A stretch of DNA of 11,041 nucleotides from Thauera sp. (GTDB lineage: Bacteria; Pseudomonadota; Gammaproteobacteria; Burkholderiales; Rhodocyclaceae): contig JAKLLJ010000087.1 of NCBI GenBank assembly GCA_023150215.1, positions 1-11,041 of the forward strand, given 5' to 3'. Position numbers and translations under genes: made by a program. The notes under the pieces are model-generated. The model was not told the origin of the DNA. It worked only from the letters and a program-made list of their open reading frames with translations, and made no database searches. Shown here piece after piece: positions 1 through 7,497 of the stretch (its first letter is position 1; the number at the start of each line of letters is the position of its first letter).

Positions 1-50
1 AGCTTCTGCGTGGCGAGGCGGGCGAGGAGGGCGTCGAAGGAGAGGGACAT
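1..50 (-). CDS. N-terminus of an unidentified protein (3' part outside the window)
   Basis: Reading leftward from an ATG at 48-50, the first residues are MSLSFDALLARLATQK, open to the window edge. The stretch alternates hydrophobic and polar residues as an amphipathic helix would, but 16 residues are too few to assign a family. No clear Shine-Dalgarno sequence precedes the ATG. The frame stays open upstream, with an in-frame CTG at 81 and a TTG further up, so the start is not certain. The next gene on the same strand ends 310 bases upstream, so this gene probably has its own promoter. The function is unknown, and the call rests only on an open frame with plausible composition. Confidence 0.45.
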   Translation of the reverse strand, partial: MSLSFDALLARLATQK

Positions 51-360
51 CGTGATTTCGTGGGCGTCAGCCGGTTGCTGCAGGGGTGCTGGATTAGGGC
101 GCGTCGACAAGTCGGCGGGCGGTGCGCGGAGCGGCAAAGCGCGGATTATCGTTCATCCCGGCACGAGGCGGCGAGCGCTGCGAAGCCGGCCGCGAGCGAG
201 CAGGCTCGCAGCCGCGTCGGTTTTCGTAGGAGCGCCGGCAGGCGCGAACACGGCCATTCAGCCACGCCGCTCGTCCCCCGCCACCGCGCCCGTGCGCCCC
301 TGCACGGCACGCGCGTCACAGCCTGGCAGCGGAGGACTTCCGTCGGTCGCACAGGTAATT
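51..360. other. Intergenic region of 310 bases with REP-like hairpins
   Basis: No convincing gene lies here. The frames that are open on either strand are Arg/Ala/Pro-rich and have no ribosome binding site. The region contains two small hairpins (annotated separately at 196-209 and 226-246). It also has a possible leftward -10 hexamer (GATAAT, plus-strand attatc at 145-150) without a good -35. It separates the end of the SprA-like gene at 361 from the start of the leftward partial gene at 50. Confidence 0.6.
196..246 (+). repeat. Pair of REP-like palindromic hairpins
   Basis: Two hairpins of the same geometry lie 22 bases apart. GCGAG (196-200) pairs with CTCGC (205-209) across a 4-base loop, and GCGCC (232-236) pairs with GGCGC (241-245) across GGCA. 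The second is preceded by GTAGGA at 226-231, followed by GAACA. GTAG followed by a short GC palindrome is the signature I associate with REP elements mobilised by REP-associated tyrosine transposases in Pseudomonas, Xanthomonas and some betaproteobacteria. Only this copy is visible, so the repeat nature is inferred. It lies downstream of the SprA-like gene and could also affect transcript ends. Confidence 0.5.
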
Positions 361-996
361 TCAGGCCGTCACGTACACGGACGGCGGCGGCGCGCCGCTT
401 GCCGAATACGCACTCGCGACTTCCCGGCTGCGATCTTCGGCTTGCGCCGGCGGGGCCTGGGGGGTGCCCGATCTTGCAAACGCCTGGCGCGCGATCTCCA
501 TCCGTGCCTCGCTCGCCATGCGTGCGGCCTGGACCGCGACCTGGCGGTCCTGCCCGGACGGCTCGGCCGGCGCGAGCGCTGCGGCGCGCACGCGCTCGGC
601 CTTGGCGAGGCTTTCCTCGGGCGTGCGCCCGGGCGAGGTATCGATGCCGACCTCTCCGCCGATCGCGTAGCGCTGGCCGTCGGGGCCGGTCTGGTAGGTG
701 TAGCTAGCGCCGCGGGTGACGAGGCCGGCGCCGGCAGCGACATGGGCCATCTCGTGGGCGCGGACCTCACGGTCGCGCTCCTGCAGTGCGCCGACCTGCT
801 GGCGTTCGGACTCGGAGAGTTCGACATCCGCAGCACTGGCCGCCCCCGACGCACCAGCCCGCCGGGATTCCTGCGCGGCCTCTTCACTGCCTGCCGCCTT
901 GTCGACGGAAGCGCCCGCGCCGGACGAGCGGGAGCCTGCCAGCGCCGCGGCGTACAGCGAACTCGATCCACCACCGGCGATTGAGGAAACAGACAT
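361..996 (-). CDS. SprA-like putative metalloprotease (211 aa)
   Basis: The protein carries HEMAH at residues 81-85, a HExxH zinc-metallopeptidase signature. It sits in the context E-R-D-x-E-V-R-A-H-E-x-A-H, then a Gly/Tyr-rich segment YTYQTGPDGQRYAIGGEVGI and a helical part with AERVRAAALAP and a Gln/Ala/Arg-rich repeat. This is the pattern of the SprA-related putative metalloprotease family, known mostly from proteobacteria and without an established substrate. Residues 1-75 are low complexity (Ser, Ala, Gly) and the last 40 are Pro/Ala-rich, so the folded core is roughly 75-175. No signal peptide or membrane segment is seen. The ATG at 996 was chosen, with GAGG 12 bases upstream; a TTG nine bases earlier is possible but lies too close to that GAGG. 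It follows the hydrolase-like gene by 76 bases on the same strand and may belong to the same transcript. Confidence 0.85.
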   Translation of the reverse strand: MSVSSIAGGGSSSLYAAALAGSRSSGAGASVDKAAGSEEAAQESRRAGASGAASAADVELSESERQQVGALQERDREVRAHEMAHVAAGAGLVTRGASYTYQTGPDGQRYAIGGEVGIDTSPGRTPEESLAKAERVRAAALAPAEPSGQDRQVAVQAARMASEARMEIARQAFARSGTPQAPPAQAEDRSREVASAYSASGAPPPSVYVTA

Positions 997-1072
997 TGCG
1001 TCCAAGCACCTCGGGCTCGACTTGCCCGGAACAGGACGACGCTGGCGCCACCAGCCCTGAGCGGGAACGCGC

Positions 1073-1682
1073 CTATTCTACCTTTGCGTGCAGTCCTGAG
1101 CCCAGGTGCTGATCGAGCCAAGTCATCACCGCGCGCGCCTGCAACATTTCCTGCTGGCGTGCGTCGCCGGAGTCGGGCAGCGCGAGCCAGTGCCGGGGCC
1201 CGCTCAGCAGCGAAAATGCCTTCTCGAGCATCACGCTCTCAGGGCTGCCGGGGCTGACGATGAAGCGCACCGGGCAGCGCAGCAGGCGCAGGGGCTCGGC
1301 GCCGGCGAGATCGGCACGGCCGTCCATGCAGGCGATGGCCGCGAACGTTTCAGTGGCTTTCACGGCGGCGCGGATGGCCGCCGCGCACCCGGTGTCGCGC
1401 ACGACGAGACCGATCTGGAGCGCTGCCAGCGGCGGCTGGTGCGCAATCCACTCGGCAGCGGCAAGGATGCGCTCGGTGAGGCGCGGGATGTTGAAGGGCG
1501 CATCCGGGTCGCGCATCACTTCCTGCCGGGTGAGCAGGTCGAGACGGATGGTGGCGAAGCCGCGCGCCTGCAGGGCGAGTCCACGCACGTCGGGTGCGTG
1601 CGACAGCAGGCCATCGAGCCAGACGCCGTGGGCCGGAATGCTGATGAGGGTGTTTCGCAGTTTCACGTGTGGTGTCGCTTGT

Positions 1683-1693
<11 letters not shown>
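1073..1693 (-). CDS. Alpha/beta-hydrolase-like protein, probable pseudoenzyme
   Basis: This 206-aa protein has the layout of a small dienelactone-hydrolase-like alpha/beta hydrolase: a strand and loop SIPAHG (18-23), DVRGLALQARGFATIRLDLL (35-54), a helix with ILAAAEWIAHQPP, the nucleophile-elbow region GLVVRDTGCAAAI (95-107), then DGRADLAG (124-131), FIVSPGS (144-150) and a C-terminal helix. In the relatives I know, the elbow reads G-x-S-x-G, a catalytic Asp follows the penultimate strand and a His precedes the last helix. Here the elbow reads VRDTG with Asp100 in place of Ser, the acid region is SPGSPES, and no His is found near LPDSGD. It is therefore probably not a hydrolase. The ATG at 1693 overlaps the end of amrS by 11 bases, so it is translated with the AmmeMemoRadiSam genes. 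The family call is moderately sure, and inactivity is inference. Confidence 0.8.
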
Positions 1694-2797
<1,104 letters not shown>

Positions 2798-2801
<4 letters not shown>

Positions 2802-3364
2802 GAGGCCTCCTGTTCGGTCTCCTTCCACTTCTGCACGTGGTAGCGCGCGGCCATCAGCTCGACCACCTCGCGATTGGTCGGCAGACCGGCCTTGTGCTTG
2901 AGCGCGGCGAGAAACTGGCGCGGCTCGGGCAGTTGCTCCCACACCTGGGGCAAAAAGGTGGCGCTCTGGCAGCCGGAGAAGATGATCAGGCCATCTTCGC
3001 CGGGGCGAAGCTGGGCGAGCAGTTCTTCTTCGCCGAAGAAATCGAGGAACTCGGGCTCGGACAACAACGACACTTCGATTGCGATCGAATCGAGCTCGTT
3101 GGCCGTCACCGGCGAAAAGCGCGAATCCTCCACCGCAGCGGCGACCGCATTGTGGATCACGTCCTCGCCGAGCGTGCGCGAACGGCGCAGGCTGCCAATG
3201 CAGCCCCGCAACTCGCCGCCCCTGGACAAGGTGATGAAAGTGGCCCCCTTCTCGTGCAGACGCGGATCGTCCGCGATGACCGGCGCGGGACCGCGGCCGA
3301 GACGGTGGGCGATCGCCTGGCGGGCGAGCTGGAGGACGGTGGTGCCGAAATCAGTGACGGGCAT
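2798..3364 (-). CDS. amrA: AmmeMemoRadiSam system protein A (AMMECR1 domain)
   Basis: This 188-aa protein is a single AMMECR1 domain. The hallmark LRGCIGS is at residues 52-58, followed by DVIHNAVAAAVEDSRF, an SLLSEPE segment, GLIIFSG, and TFLPQVWEQLPEPRQFLAAL near the end, all in the usual family order. AMMECR1 proteins occur from archaea to human. The function is unknown, and the LRGCIGS loop with its Cys is suspected to be an active site. The gene lies between amrB and amrS: its ATG at 3364 is inside the last codons of amrB (14-base overlap) and its TGA shares ATGA with amrS. A GTG at 3385 would add seven residues. Neither start has a good Shine-Dalgarno, so translation probably depends on coupling to amrB. 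Confidence 0.93.
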
Positions 3365-4175
3365 GGCTTTGGGGTTCCGCTTCACAAAAGGCGATACTGG
3401 TGTAGCCGACGACCTGCGCGCGGTCGCCCGCAGTGTCGCCGGAGTTGCGCAGGTCGAGCAGATGCGCCTGCAGGTGATGCTGGCGGGCGGCGATCAGCAA
3501 GCCGTTGACCGGGGTGGCGCCGCATGCCTGTTCGTGGTCGAGGCCGGCGCGCAGTTCGAGCATCTGCTCCACCGCAGCGCGGTCGGACCATTGCGCCTCA
3601 CGGTAGCCGAGATAGTGCGACAGGTCGGAGCTGATCAGGATCAGCGTCTCGGGGCCGCCCCACAGGCTTTCGATGAGGCTCGCCGTGGCCTGCATCGACA
3701 CGTCGCCGACGAGCACCGGCACGATCTCGAAACGCTCGAGGCAGACCTGCAGGAAAGGCAGCTGCACCTCGAGGCAGTGCTCGAGGGCGTGCGGGCGATC
3801 GTCCACCACGACATCGTCACGTGCCTGCAGCGCCAGCCAGTCGGGCCGCGACAGCGGCACTTCGCCGAGCGGCGTGGCGAAAGCCTGCGCCGCCGGCAGG
3901 GCAAAGCCGCGCACCGCCACGCGATGGGTGGGGCCGAGCATGACCACGCGGCGGATGCGCTGGCGCAGCGCCGCAAGCTGTGCGTAGGCGCTCGCCGCCA
4001 CCGGGCCGGAATAGATGTAGCCGGCGTGCGGGACGATGATCGCCTTGGGGGACGGTGCCGCCTCGAGCGCCACCGCAGTGGTCAACAACTCAGCCAGCTG
4101 GGTGCGCAGCACGCGCTCGTCGTGCGGGTAGAACTGCCCGGCCACGGCCGCCGGGCGGATCGAAGCAAGTGCCAT
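3351..4175 (-). CDS. amrB: AmmeMemoRadiSam system protein B (MEMO family)
   Basis: The 274-aa protein is a full-length MEMO homologue, structurally related to class III extradiol dioxygenases. Features in order: IRPAAVAGQFYP (6-17), IVPHAGYIYSGPVAA with His50 (47-61), MLGPTH with His84 (79-84), HCLEVQLPFL (133-142), ISSDLSHY (181-188), and CGATPVNGLL with Cys218 (218-227). His50, His84 and Cys218 correspond to the metal-ligand positions described for human MEMO1 (two His and one Cys). Human MEMO1 has been linked to cell motility and to copper or iron binding; the bacterial role is unknown. It is the first gene of the amrB-amrA-amrS group and overlaps amrA by 14 bases. The ATG at 4175 fits the usual N-terminus. 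The Shine-Dalgarno is poor, and a promoter is visible 40-70 bases upstream. Confidence 0.94.
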   Translation of the reverse strand: MALASIRPAAVAGQFYPHDERVLRTQLAELLTTAVALEAAPSPKAIIVPHAGYIYSGPVAASAYAQLAALRQRIRRVVMLGPTHRVAVRGFALPAAQAFATPLGEVPLSRPDWLALQARDDVVVDDRPHALEHCLEVQLPFLQVCLERFEIVPVLVGDVSMQATASLIESLWGGPETLILISSDLSHYLGYREAQWSDRAAVEQMLELRAGLDHEQACGATPVNGLLIAARQHHLQAHLLDLRNSGDTAGDRAQVVGYTSIAFCEAEPQSHARH

Positions 4176-4199
4176 GGTGCAGTTCTGCGCGAGGCAGTG

Positions 4200-4209
4200 T
4201 CGATATCGA
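4200..4209. promoter_or_regulatory. Palindrome in the amrB leader, possible operator
   Basis: TCGATATCGA is a perfect 10-bp palindrome just downstream of the predicted amrB transcription start and about 25 bases before the amrB ATG. It could be a regulator site, but a 10-bp palindrome in GC-rich DNA can arise by chance. Confidence 0.25.
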
Positions 4210-4217
4210 TGCTTTCC

Positions 4218-4246
4218 ATTATAGGCGTCACGCCGGCGCGCGTCCC
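4218..4246 (-). promoter_or_regulatory. Predicted sigma-70 promoter of the amr operon
   Basis: On the minus strand a perfect TATAAT (plus-strand attata, 4218-4223) is preceded, after a 17-base spacer, by GGGACG (4241-4246), which keeps only the GAC of TTGACA. Transcription would start near 4211, giving a leader of about 36 bases before the amrB ATG. The strong -10 with a weak -35 suggests possible activator help. The region between amrB and ispD is only about 95 bases, so promoters for both directions must lie here. Confidence 0.55.
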
Positions 4247-4269
4247 GCCGTGCCCGCCGCGCGGCTAGA

Positions 4270-4989
4270 ATGCGCGCCATGCAGACCAGCCAACCCCGAC
4301 ATTTCGCCATCGTGCCTGCCGCCGGCAGCGGTTCGCGCATGGCCACTTCGCGTCCGAAGCAGTATCTGCCGCTGCTCGGCCGCCCGCTGATCCACCATGC
4401 CCTCGCGGTGCTGTGCGCCGCGCCGGCGATCGACGCCGTGTACGTCGTGCTGTCGGTCGATGACGCCGAGTGGTCGCGCCACGACTGGTCGGCGCTCGGC
4501 CCCAAGCTGCGGCCGCTGTTCTGCGGTGGCGCCACACGTGCAGACAGCGTGCTGGGCGGCTTGCGCGCAATCGCCAGCGAGGCCGCTGCGGGCGACTGGG
4601 TGCTGGTGCACGACGCCGCGCGCCCCTGCCTGGCGGCCTGGCATGTAGACAAGCTGGTTCGCGAACTGGCGCACGAAGAGGTCGGCGGCCTGCTCGCGGT
4701 GCCGGTCGCCGACACCCTCAAGCGCGCCGACGAACACCAGCATGTGGTCGAGACCGTCGCGCGCGACAGCCTGTGGCAGGCGCAGACGCCACAGATGTTC
4801 CGCTACGCCATGTTGCGCCGTGCGCTCGAGGGCGCGCGCAAGGTGACCGACGAGGCGAGCGCGATCGAAGCCGCCGGTCTGCGTCCGCGCCTGGTGCAGG
4901 GCGATGCCACCAATCTAAAGGTCACCTACCCACTCGACCTGCATCTGGCCGAGTGGATCCTCAGCAACCGCGAAGGGCGCAATCCATGA
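4270..4989 (+). CDS. ispD: 2-C-methyl-D-erythritol 4-phosphate cytidylyltransferase
   Basis: IspD transfers CMP from CTP to MEP, the third step of the non-mevalonate isoprenoid pathway. The nucleotide-binding N-terminus reads VPAAGSGSRMATSRPKQYLP (residues 15-34), with the Arg and Lys expected in the AAGxGxR...PKQY motif. Further on are GGATRADSVLGGL and VLVHDAARPCL (the HDAARP motif), then VPVADTLKR, the WQAQTPQMF motif, TDEASAIEAAGL and a final VTYPLDLHLAEWIL. At 239 aa the length is normal. Two in-frame ATGs exist, at 4270 and 4279; neither has a Shine-Dalgarno, and the first also lies in a TAGAAT sequence that may be a -10 box, so 4279 may be the true start. The stop overlaps the ispF start as ATGA. 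Confidence 0.96.
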   Translation: MRAMQTSQPRHFAIVPAAGSGSRMATSRPKQYLPLLGRPLIHHALAVLCAAPAIDAVYVVLSVDDAEWSRHDWSALGPKLRPLFCGGATRADSVLGGLRAIASEAAAGDWVLVHDAARPCLAAWHVDKLVRELAHEEVGGLLAVPVADTLKRADEHQHVVETVARDSLWQAQTPQMFRYAMLRRALEGARKVTDEASAIEAAGLRPRLVQGDATNLKVTYPLDLHLAEWILSNREGRNP

Positions 4990-5486
4990 GCTTTCCGTTC
5001 CGCATCGGCCAGGGCTTCGATGTACACGCCCTGGTCGCTGGCCGACCGCTGATCGTCGGCGGCGTGACCATCCCGTTCGAGCGCGGTCTGCTCGGCCACT
5101 CCGACGCCGACGTGCTGCTGCACGCGGTGACCGACGCGCTGCTCGGCGCCGCAGGCCTCGGCGACATCGGGCGGCTCTTTCCCGACACCGACCCGGCTCA
5201 CGCCGGCGCCGACAGCCGCGTGCTGCTGCGCGAGGCGTTTGCGCGCGTACGCGCTGCCGGCTGGTTGGTGGTGAACATCGACGCCACGGTGATCTGCAAG
5301 GCGCCACGCATCCTGCCGCATGCCCCCGCGATGGTCGCCAACATCGCTGCCGACCTGGCAATGGATCGCAGCGCAATCAACATCAAGGGCAAGACCACCG
5401 AAAAACTTGGCTTCACCGGTCGCGGCGAAGGCATTGCCGCGCAGGTGGTGGCGCTGCTCGCACGCGCCGGGCAGGGCTGCGGCTGA
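4986..5486 (+). CDS. ispF: 2-C-methyl-D-erythritol 2,4-cyclodiphosphate synthase
   Basis: IspF converts CDP-ME 2-phosphate into MEcPP with release of CMP, two steps after IspD in the MEP pathway. The 166-aa protein shows GQGFDVHAL with the zinc ligands Asp12 and His14, GHSDADVLLHAVTDALLGA with zinc ligand His46, DIGRLFPDTD (60-69) and KTTEKLGFTGRGEGIAA (136-152), all family signatures. The length is normal for the family, which works as a homotrimer. The gene overlaps ispD by four bases (ATGA), which couples their translation. The nearest downstream gene, thpR, starts six bases after the stop, so the three form one operon. Confidence 0.97.
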   Translation: MSFPFRIGQGFDVHALVAGRPLIVGGVTIPFERGLLGHSDADVLLHAVTDALLGAAGLGDIGRLFPDTDPAHAGADSRVLLREAFARVRAAGWLVVNIDATVICKAPRILPHAPAMVANIAADLAMDRSAINIKGKTTEKLGFTGRGEGIAAQVVALLARAGQGCG

Positions 5487-5492
5487 GCGCCG

Positions 5493-6095
5493 ATGGGGAT
5501 GCGTCCGCTGGCACCGGTGCGCTGCGCGAGCGCGCAGGACGTGACCGACACCGCCGGACGGCCCGACGGACGCCTGCGCCTGTTCTTCGCACTGTGGCCC
5601 GGCGCCGCCACCGCCGCAGCCCTGTATGCACGGGCGTGCGCACTCAAGGCCGAATGCGACGGTCGTGCGATGCGGCGCGACACGATCCACCTCACCCTGG
5701 CCTTTCTCGGTGAGGTGCCGTCTTGCGACCTGGCGGCGCTGAGCGCGATCGCAGCAGGCATCGGCGGCGCACGCTTCACGCTGGAACTCGACCACGTCGG
5801 CACGTGGCGCGGCAACCGCATCCTGTGGACCGGCCCCTCATGCCTGCCGCCGGCGCTGGTAGCACTTGGACAAACCCTGGCGGATTGCCTGCGTGCAGCC
5901 GGCTTCGCGCTCGAACAGCGCGCCTTCACGCCGCACGTGACCCTGGTCCGCAATGCACGGCGCACGCCCCAGGCGGGCGAGACGCACGCATTGCACTGGC
6001 GAGTCGCCAGCTTCGTGCTGGTGGCTTCGGAGCGCGGCACGGCGGGCGCGCATTACCGGGTGATCGGGCGCTGGCGCTTGCGCGAAAACCGTTGA
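5493..6095 (+). CDS. thpR: RNA 2',3'-cyclic phosphodiesterase (LigT/ThpR, 2H family)
   Basis: The two HxTx motifs of the 2H phosphoesterase superfamily are present: HLTL at 66-69 and HVTL at 148-151, about 80 residues apart as expected. RLFFALWP-type sequence (LRLFFALWP, 28-36) marks the start of the domain and TLAFLGEVP follows the first motif. Family members hydrolyse 2',3'-cyclic phosphates and can ligate tRNA half molecules in vitro; the physiological role is uncertain. The domain begins near residue 28, so the first 27 residues are an extension; a later start, such as the GTG at codon 17, is possible. It follows ispF by six bases and is the last gene before a strong terminator. Confidence 0.93.
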   Translation: MGMRPLAPVRCASAQDVTDTAGRPDGRLRLFFALWPGAATAAALYARACALKAECDGRAMRRDTIHLTLAFLGEVPSCDLAALSAIAAGIGGARFTLELDHVGTWRGNRILWTGPSCLPPALVALGQTLADCLRAAGFALEQRAFTPHVTLVRNARRTPQAGETHALHWRVASFVLVASERGTAGAHYRVIGRWRLRENR

Positions 6096-6109
6096 TGCAA
6101 CCGTTCACG

Positions 6110-6138
6110 AAAAACGGGGCGCATTGCGCCCCGTTTTT
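6110..6138 (+). terminator. Intrinsic terminator of the ispD-ispF-thpR operon
   Basis: A perfect 13-bp stem (6110-6122 pairing with 6126-6138) has a 3-base loop and a GGGGCGC/GCGCCCC core. It is flanked by five A on the left and five T on the right, so it can act in both directions. It starts 15 bases after the thpR stop and may also stop leftward transcription arriving from the host-attachment gene. Confidence 0.92.
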
Positions 6139-6182
6139 CATCGGACACGCTGATGGTGCCCGGAGTCTCGCGAGTGGAGACG

Positions 6183-6347
6183 ATGTCTTTGATAGGTATT
6201 GCAGTCGTCAGGAAAGGTGAATCCTCTGCGTCTGGGTCAAATACATCCTCCTTTACCTATGGCGGCAAGCCTTCGGCGAGTGGTGCCTCGGTTCGGTACC
6301 TCGGTCCGGCAAATCAGTCAGGCAGCATCCAGGTCAGGTCCTCCTAG
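6183..6347 (+). CDS. Small lower-GC open frame of doubtful status (54 aa)
   Basis: Starting at an ATG after GTGGAGACG, the frame encodes a Ser/Gly-rich peptide (MSLIGIAVVRKGESSASG at the start, IQVRSS at the end) with no Cys, no signal peptide and no membrane segment. By eye its third codon positions are roughly 57% G/C, far below the flanking genes. It ends on a TAG inside CTAG, where the opposite-strand gene ends too. The pattern VRKG-x-S, then YGGKPSASG, loosely recalls the small PAAR spike domains, but that is speculation. It may be a remnant of foreign DNA or no gene at all. The GGAG is only three bases from the ATG. Confidence 0.25.
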   Translation: MSLIGIAVVRKGESSASGSNTSSFTYGGKPSASGASVRYLGPANQSGSIQVRSS

Positions 6348-6784
6348 AGAAAGATCGTCGTGCCGAGCCGTTCTCCCAGCTCGTTCTGCGGCGTCTTGGT
6401 GTAATCCTTTTCGAAGCGGTCGGTGATCATCTGGGAAGTCGGTCCGTCGATCTCGGCGTTGAGCAGGCCCATGAAGGCGGGGGGCGCGACCAGGATTGCG
6501 CGCTTGAAGGCATTGGCGGTGCGCCCCTGGTATAGCGTGTGGGCGATCTCGTGGGCGAAAACCTTGGCCTCGTGCTGCTTGGGCAGCGTCTGGGGCTGCA
6601 TCGAGCCGCCGCCCGAACCGTTGGCGCCATTGGCGCCCGAACGGTCGGAGACCAGTTCGCCGTTTTTCTGTCTGCTTTCCGGGTGGATCAGTTCCTTGAC
6701 CAGCGTCAGGCCCTTGTTCGGGCCCAGATTGGCGTAGAGCTTTGCCAGGCTGGCGTTGGCAACCAGAATCCAGGTGATGGCCAT
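6344..6784 (-). CDS. Host attachment family protein (146 aa)
   Basis: The protein begins TWILVANASLAKLYANLG, the usual opening of the host-attachment protein family, named from an Agrobacterium gene required for attachment to plant cells and related to the archaeo-eukaryotic release-factor fold. A Gly/Ser/Asn-rich linker at 50-63 is followed by FAHEIAHTLYQG (76-87), AILVAPPAFMGLLNAEI (96-112) and a final DYTKTPQNELGERL (127-140), all family landmarks in order. The molecular function is not known. A HExxH-like HEIAH at 78-82 falls where relatives usually have another helix sequence and is probably incidental. The ATG at 6784 is preceded by GGAGG seven bases upstream. It stands alone, reading toward the thpR terminator, with a palindrome about 140 bases upstream. 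Confidence 0.87.
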   Translation of the reverse strand: MAITWILVANASLAKLYANLGPNKGLTLVKELIHPESRQKNGELVSDRSGANGANGSGGGSMQPQTLPKQHEAKVFAHEIAHTLYQGRTANAFKRAILVAPPAFMGLLNAEIDGPTSQMITDRFEKDYTKTPQNELGERLGTTIFL

Positions 6785-6925
6785 GTGACACCCTCCGTTG
6801 CATTAAAGATCGCGGTATCCGCTGCGCAGCCCCCGGGGCAAGAACTGCGGACACGGTTCCAGCTTAGGCCACCTTCGCCGACACCGCCAACCCGATCGGT
6901 CCCGCTTCGTGAAAACCGGTTGCGA

Positions 6926-6941
6926 TTTACGCAAACGTAAA
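6926..6941. promoter_or_regulatory. Inverted repeat resembling a LiuR-type operator
   Basis: TTTACG-CAAA-CGTAAA has perfect 6-bp arms with a 4-base centre. From memory it is close to the 16-bp palindromes bound by MerR-type LiuR, which controls branched-chain amino acid and fatty acid degradation in proteobacteria. It lies about 142 bases upstream of the host-attachment gene, whose transcription would run away from it, and about 90 bases past the end of the flavodoxin gene. No liu or fatty acid gene is nearby, so the regulator assignment is tentative while the palindrome itself is plain. Confidence 0.5.
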
Positions 6942-7031
6942 CGCCATCGCCCTGGAAAAAATCACGTCTGCATCGAACGGGTGGTGCACAAGCCCACATG
7001 CCAGCGCACGCAACGCCTCGCACCGGCCACC

Positions 7032-7496
7032 TCAGAACACCCCCATGGCCAACCCGGCCGCCATCGCCTCGCCGAGCTCCGCGGCGCGCTCGAGCTCGGC
7101 TGCCGTGATCTCACGGCGCACGATCAAGGCTTCGGCAACCGCTTTCCAGCCGTAGCCGCTGGCGATGCGGCCGATCTCGCGCACCGCACCCGTGCCGTCG
7201 TTGCCTGCGCTGACGAAGACGGCATAGGGCAGGCCGGTCAGCTTGCCCTCGCAAGGGTAGTAGGTGCGATCGAAGAAATCCTTCAGCGCACCCGACATGT
7301 AGCCGAAGTTCTCCGGTGTACCGAGCAGCAGGCCATGGCAGGCGAGCAGGTCGTCGGTGCCGGCGTCAAACGCACGCTTGGTCACCGTCTCGGTCTCGGC
7401 CACGCGTCGAGCGCCGACGGAGACAGCCTCGGCGAGGCGGCCGGTGTTGCCGCTCTGAGTATGAAACACAATCAGCAGTCGCTTGCGTTCGCCCAT
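7032..7496 (-). CDS. Flavodoxin family protein / NAD(P)H-dependent oxidoreductase
   Basis: The 154-aa protein opens with RLLIVFHTQSGNTGRLAEAV; the T-x-S-G-N-T loop (13-18) binds the FMN phosphate in flavodoxin-fold proteins. LLGTPENFGYMSGALKDFFDRTYY supplies the second flavin-contacting loop typical of WrbA-like and multimeric flavodoxin proteins, and VFVSAGNDGTGAVREI the third. It is one complete single domain and probably cytoplasmic. Substrate and electron partner cannot be told from sequence. The ATG is separated by one base from the mtfA stop, with GGAG nine bases upstream, so the two are translationally coupled. Confidence 0.88.
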   Translation of the reverse strand: MGERKRLLIVFHTQSGNTGRLAEAVSVGARRVAETETVTKRAFDAGTDDLLACHGLLLGTPENFGYMSGALKDFFDRTYYPCEGKLTGLPYAVFVSAGNDGTGAVREIGRIASGYGWKAVAEALIVRREITAAELERAAELGEAMAAGLAMGVF

Positions 7497-7497
7497 C

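Noticed and set aside
2874..4268. Plus-strand open frame of 464 codons across amrA and amrB
   Set aside because: It is antisense to two clearly recognised family proteins and shows no domain pattern or ribosome site.
6217..6255. Minus-strand mini-frame MYLTQTQRIHLS behind GGAGG
   Set aside because: Only 12 codons, and the GGAGG directly abuts the ATG, which is too close for initiation.
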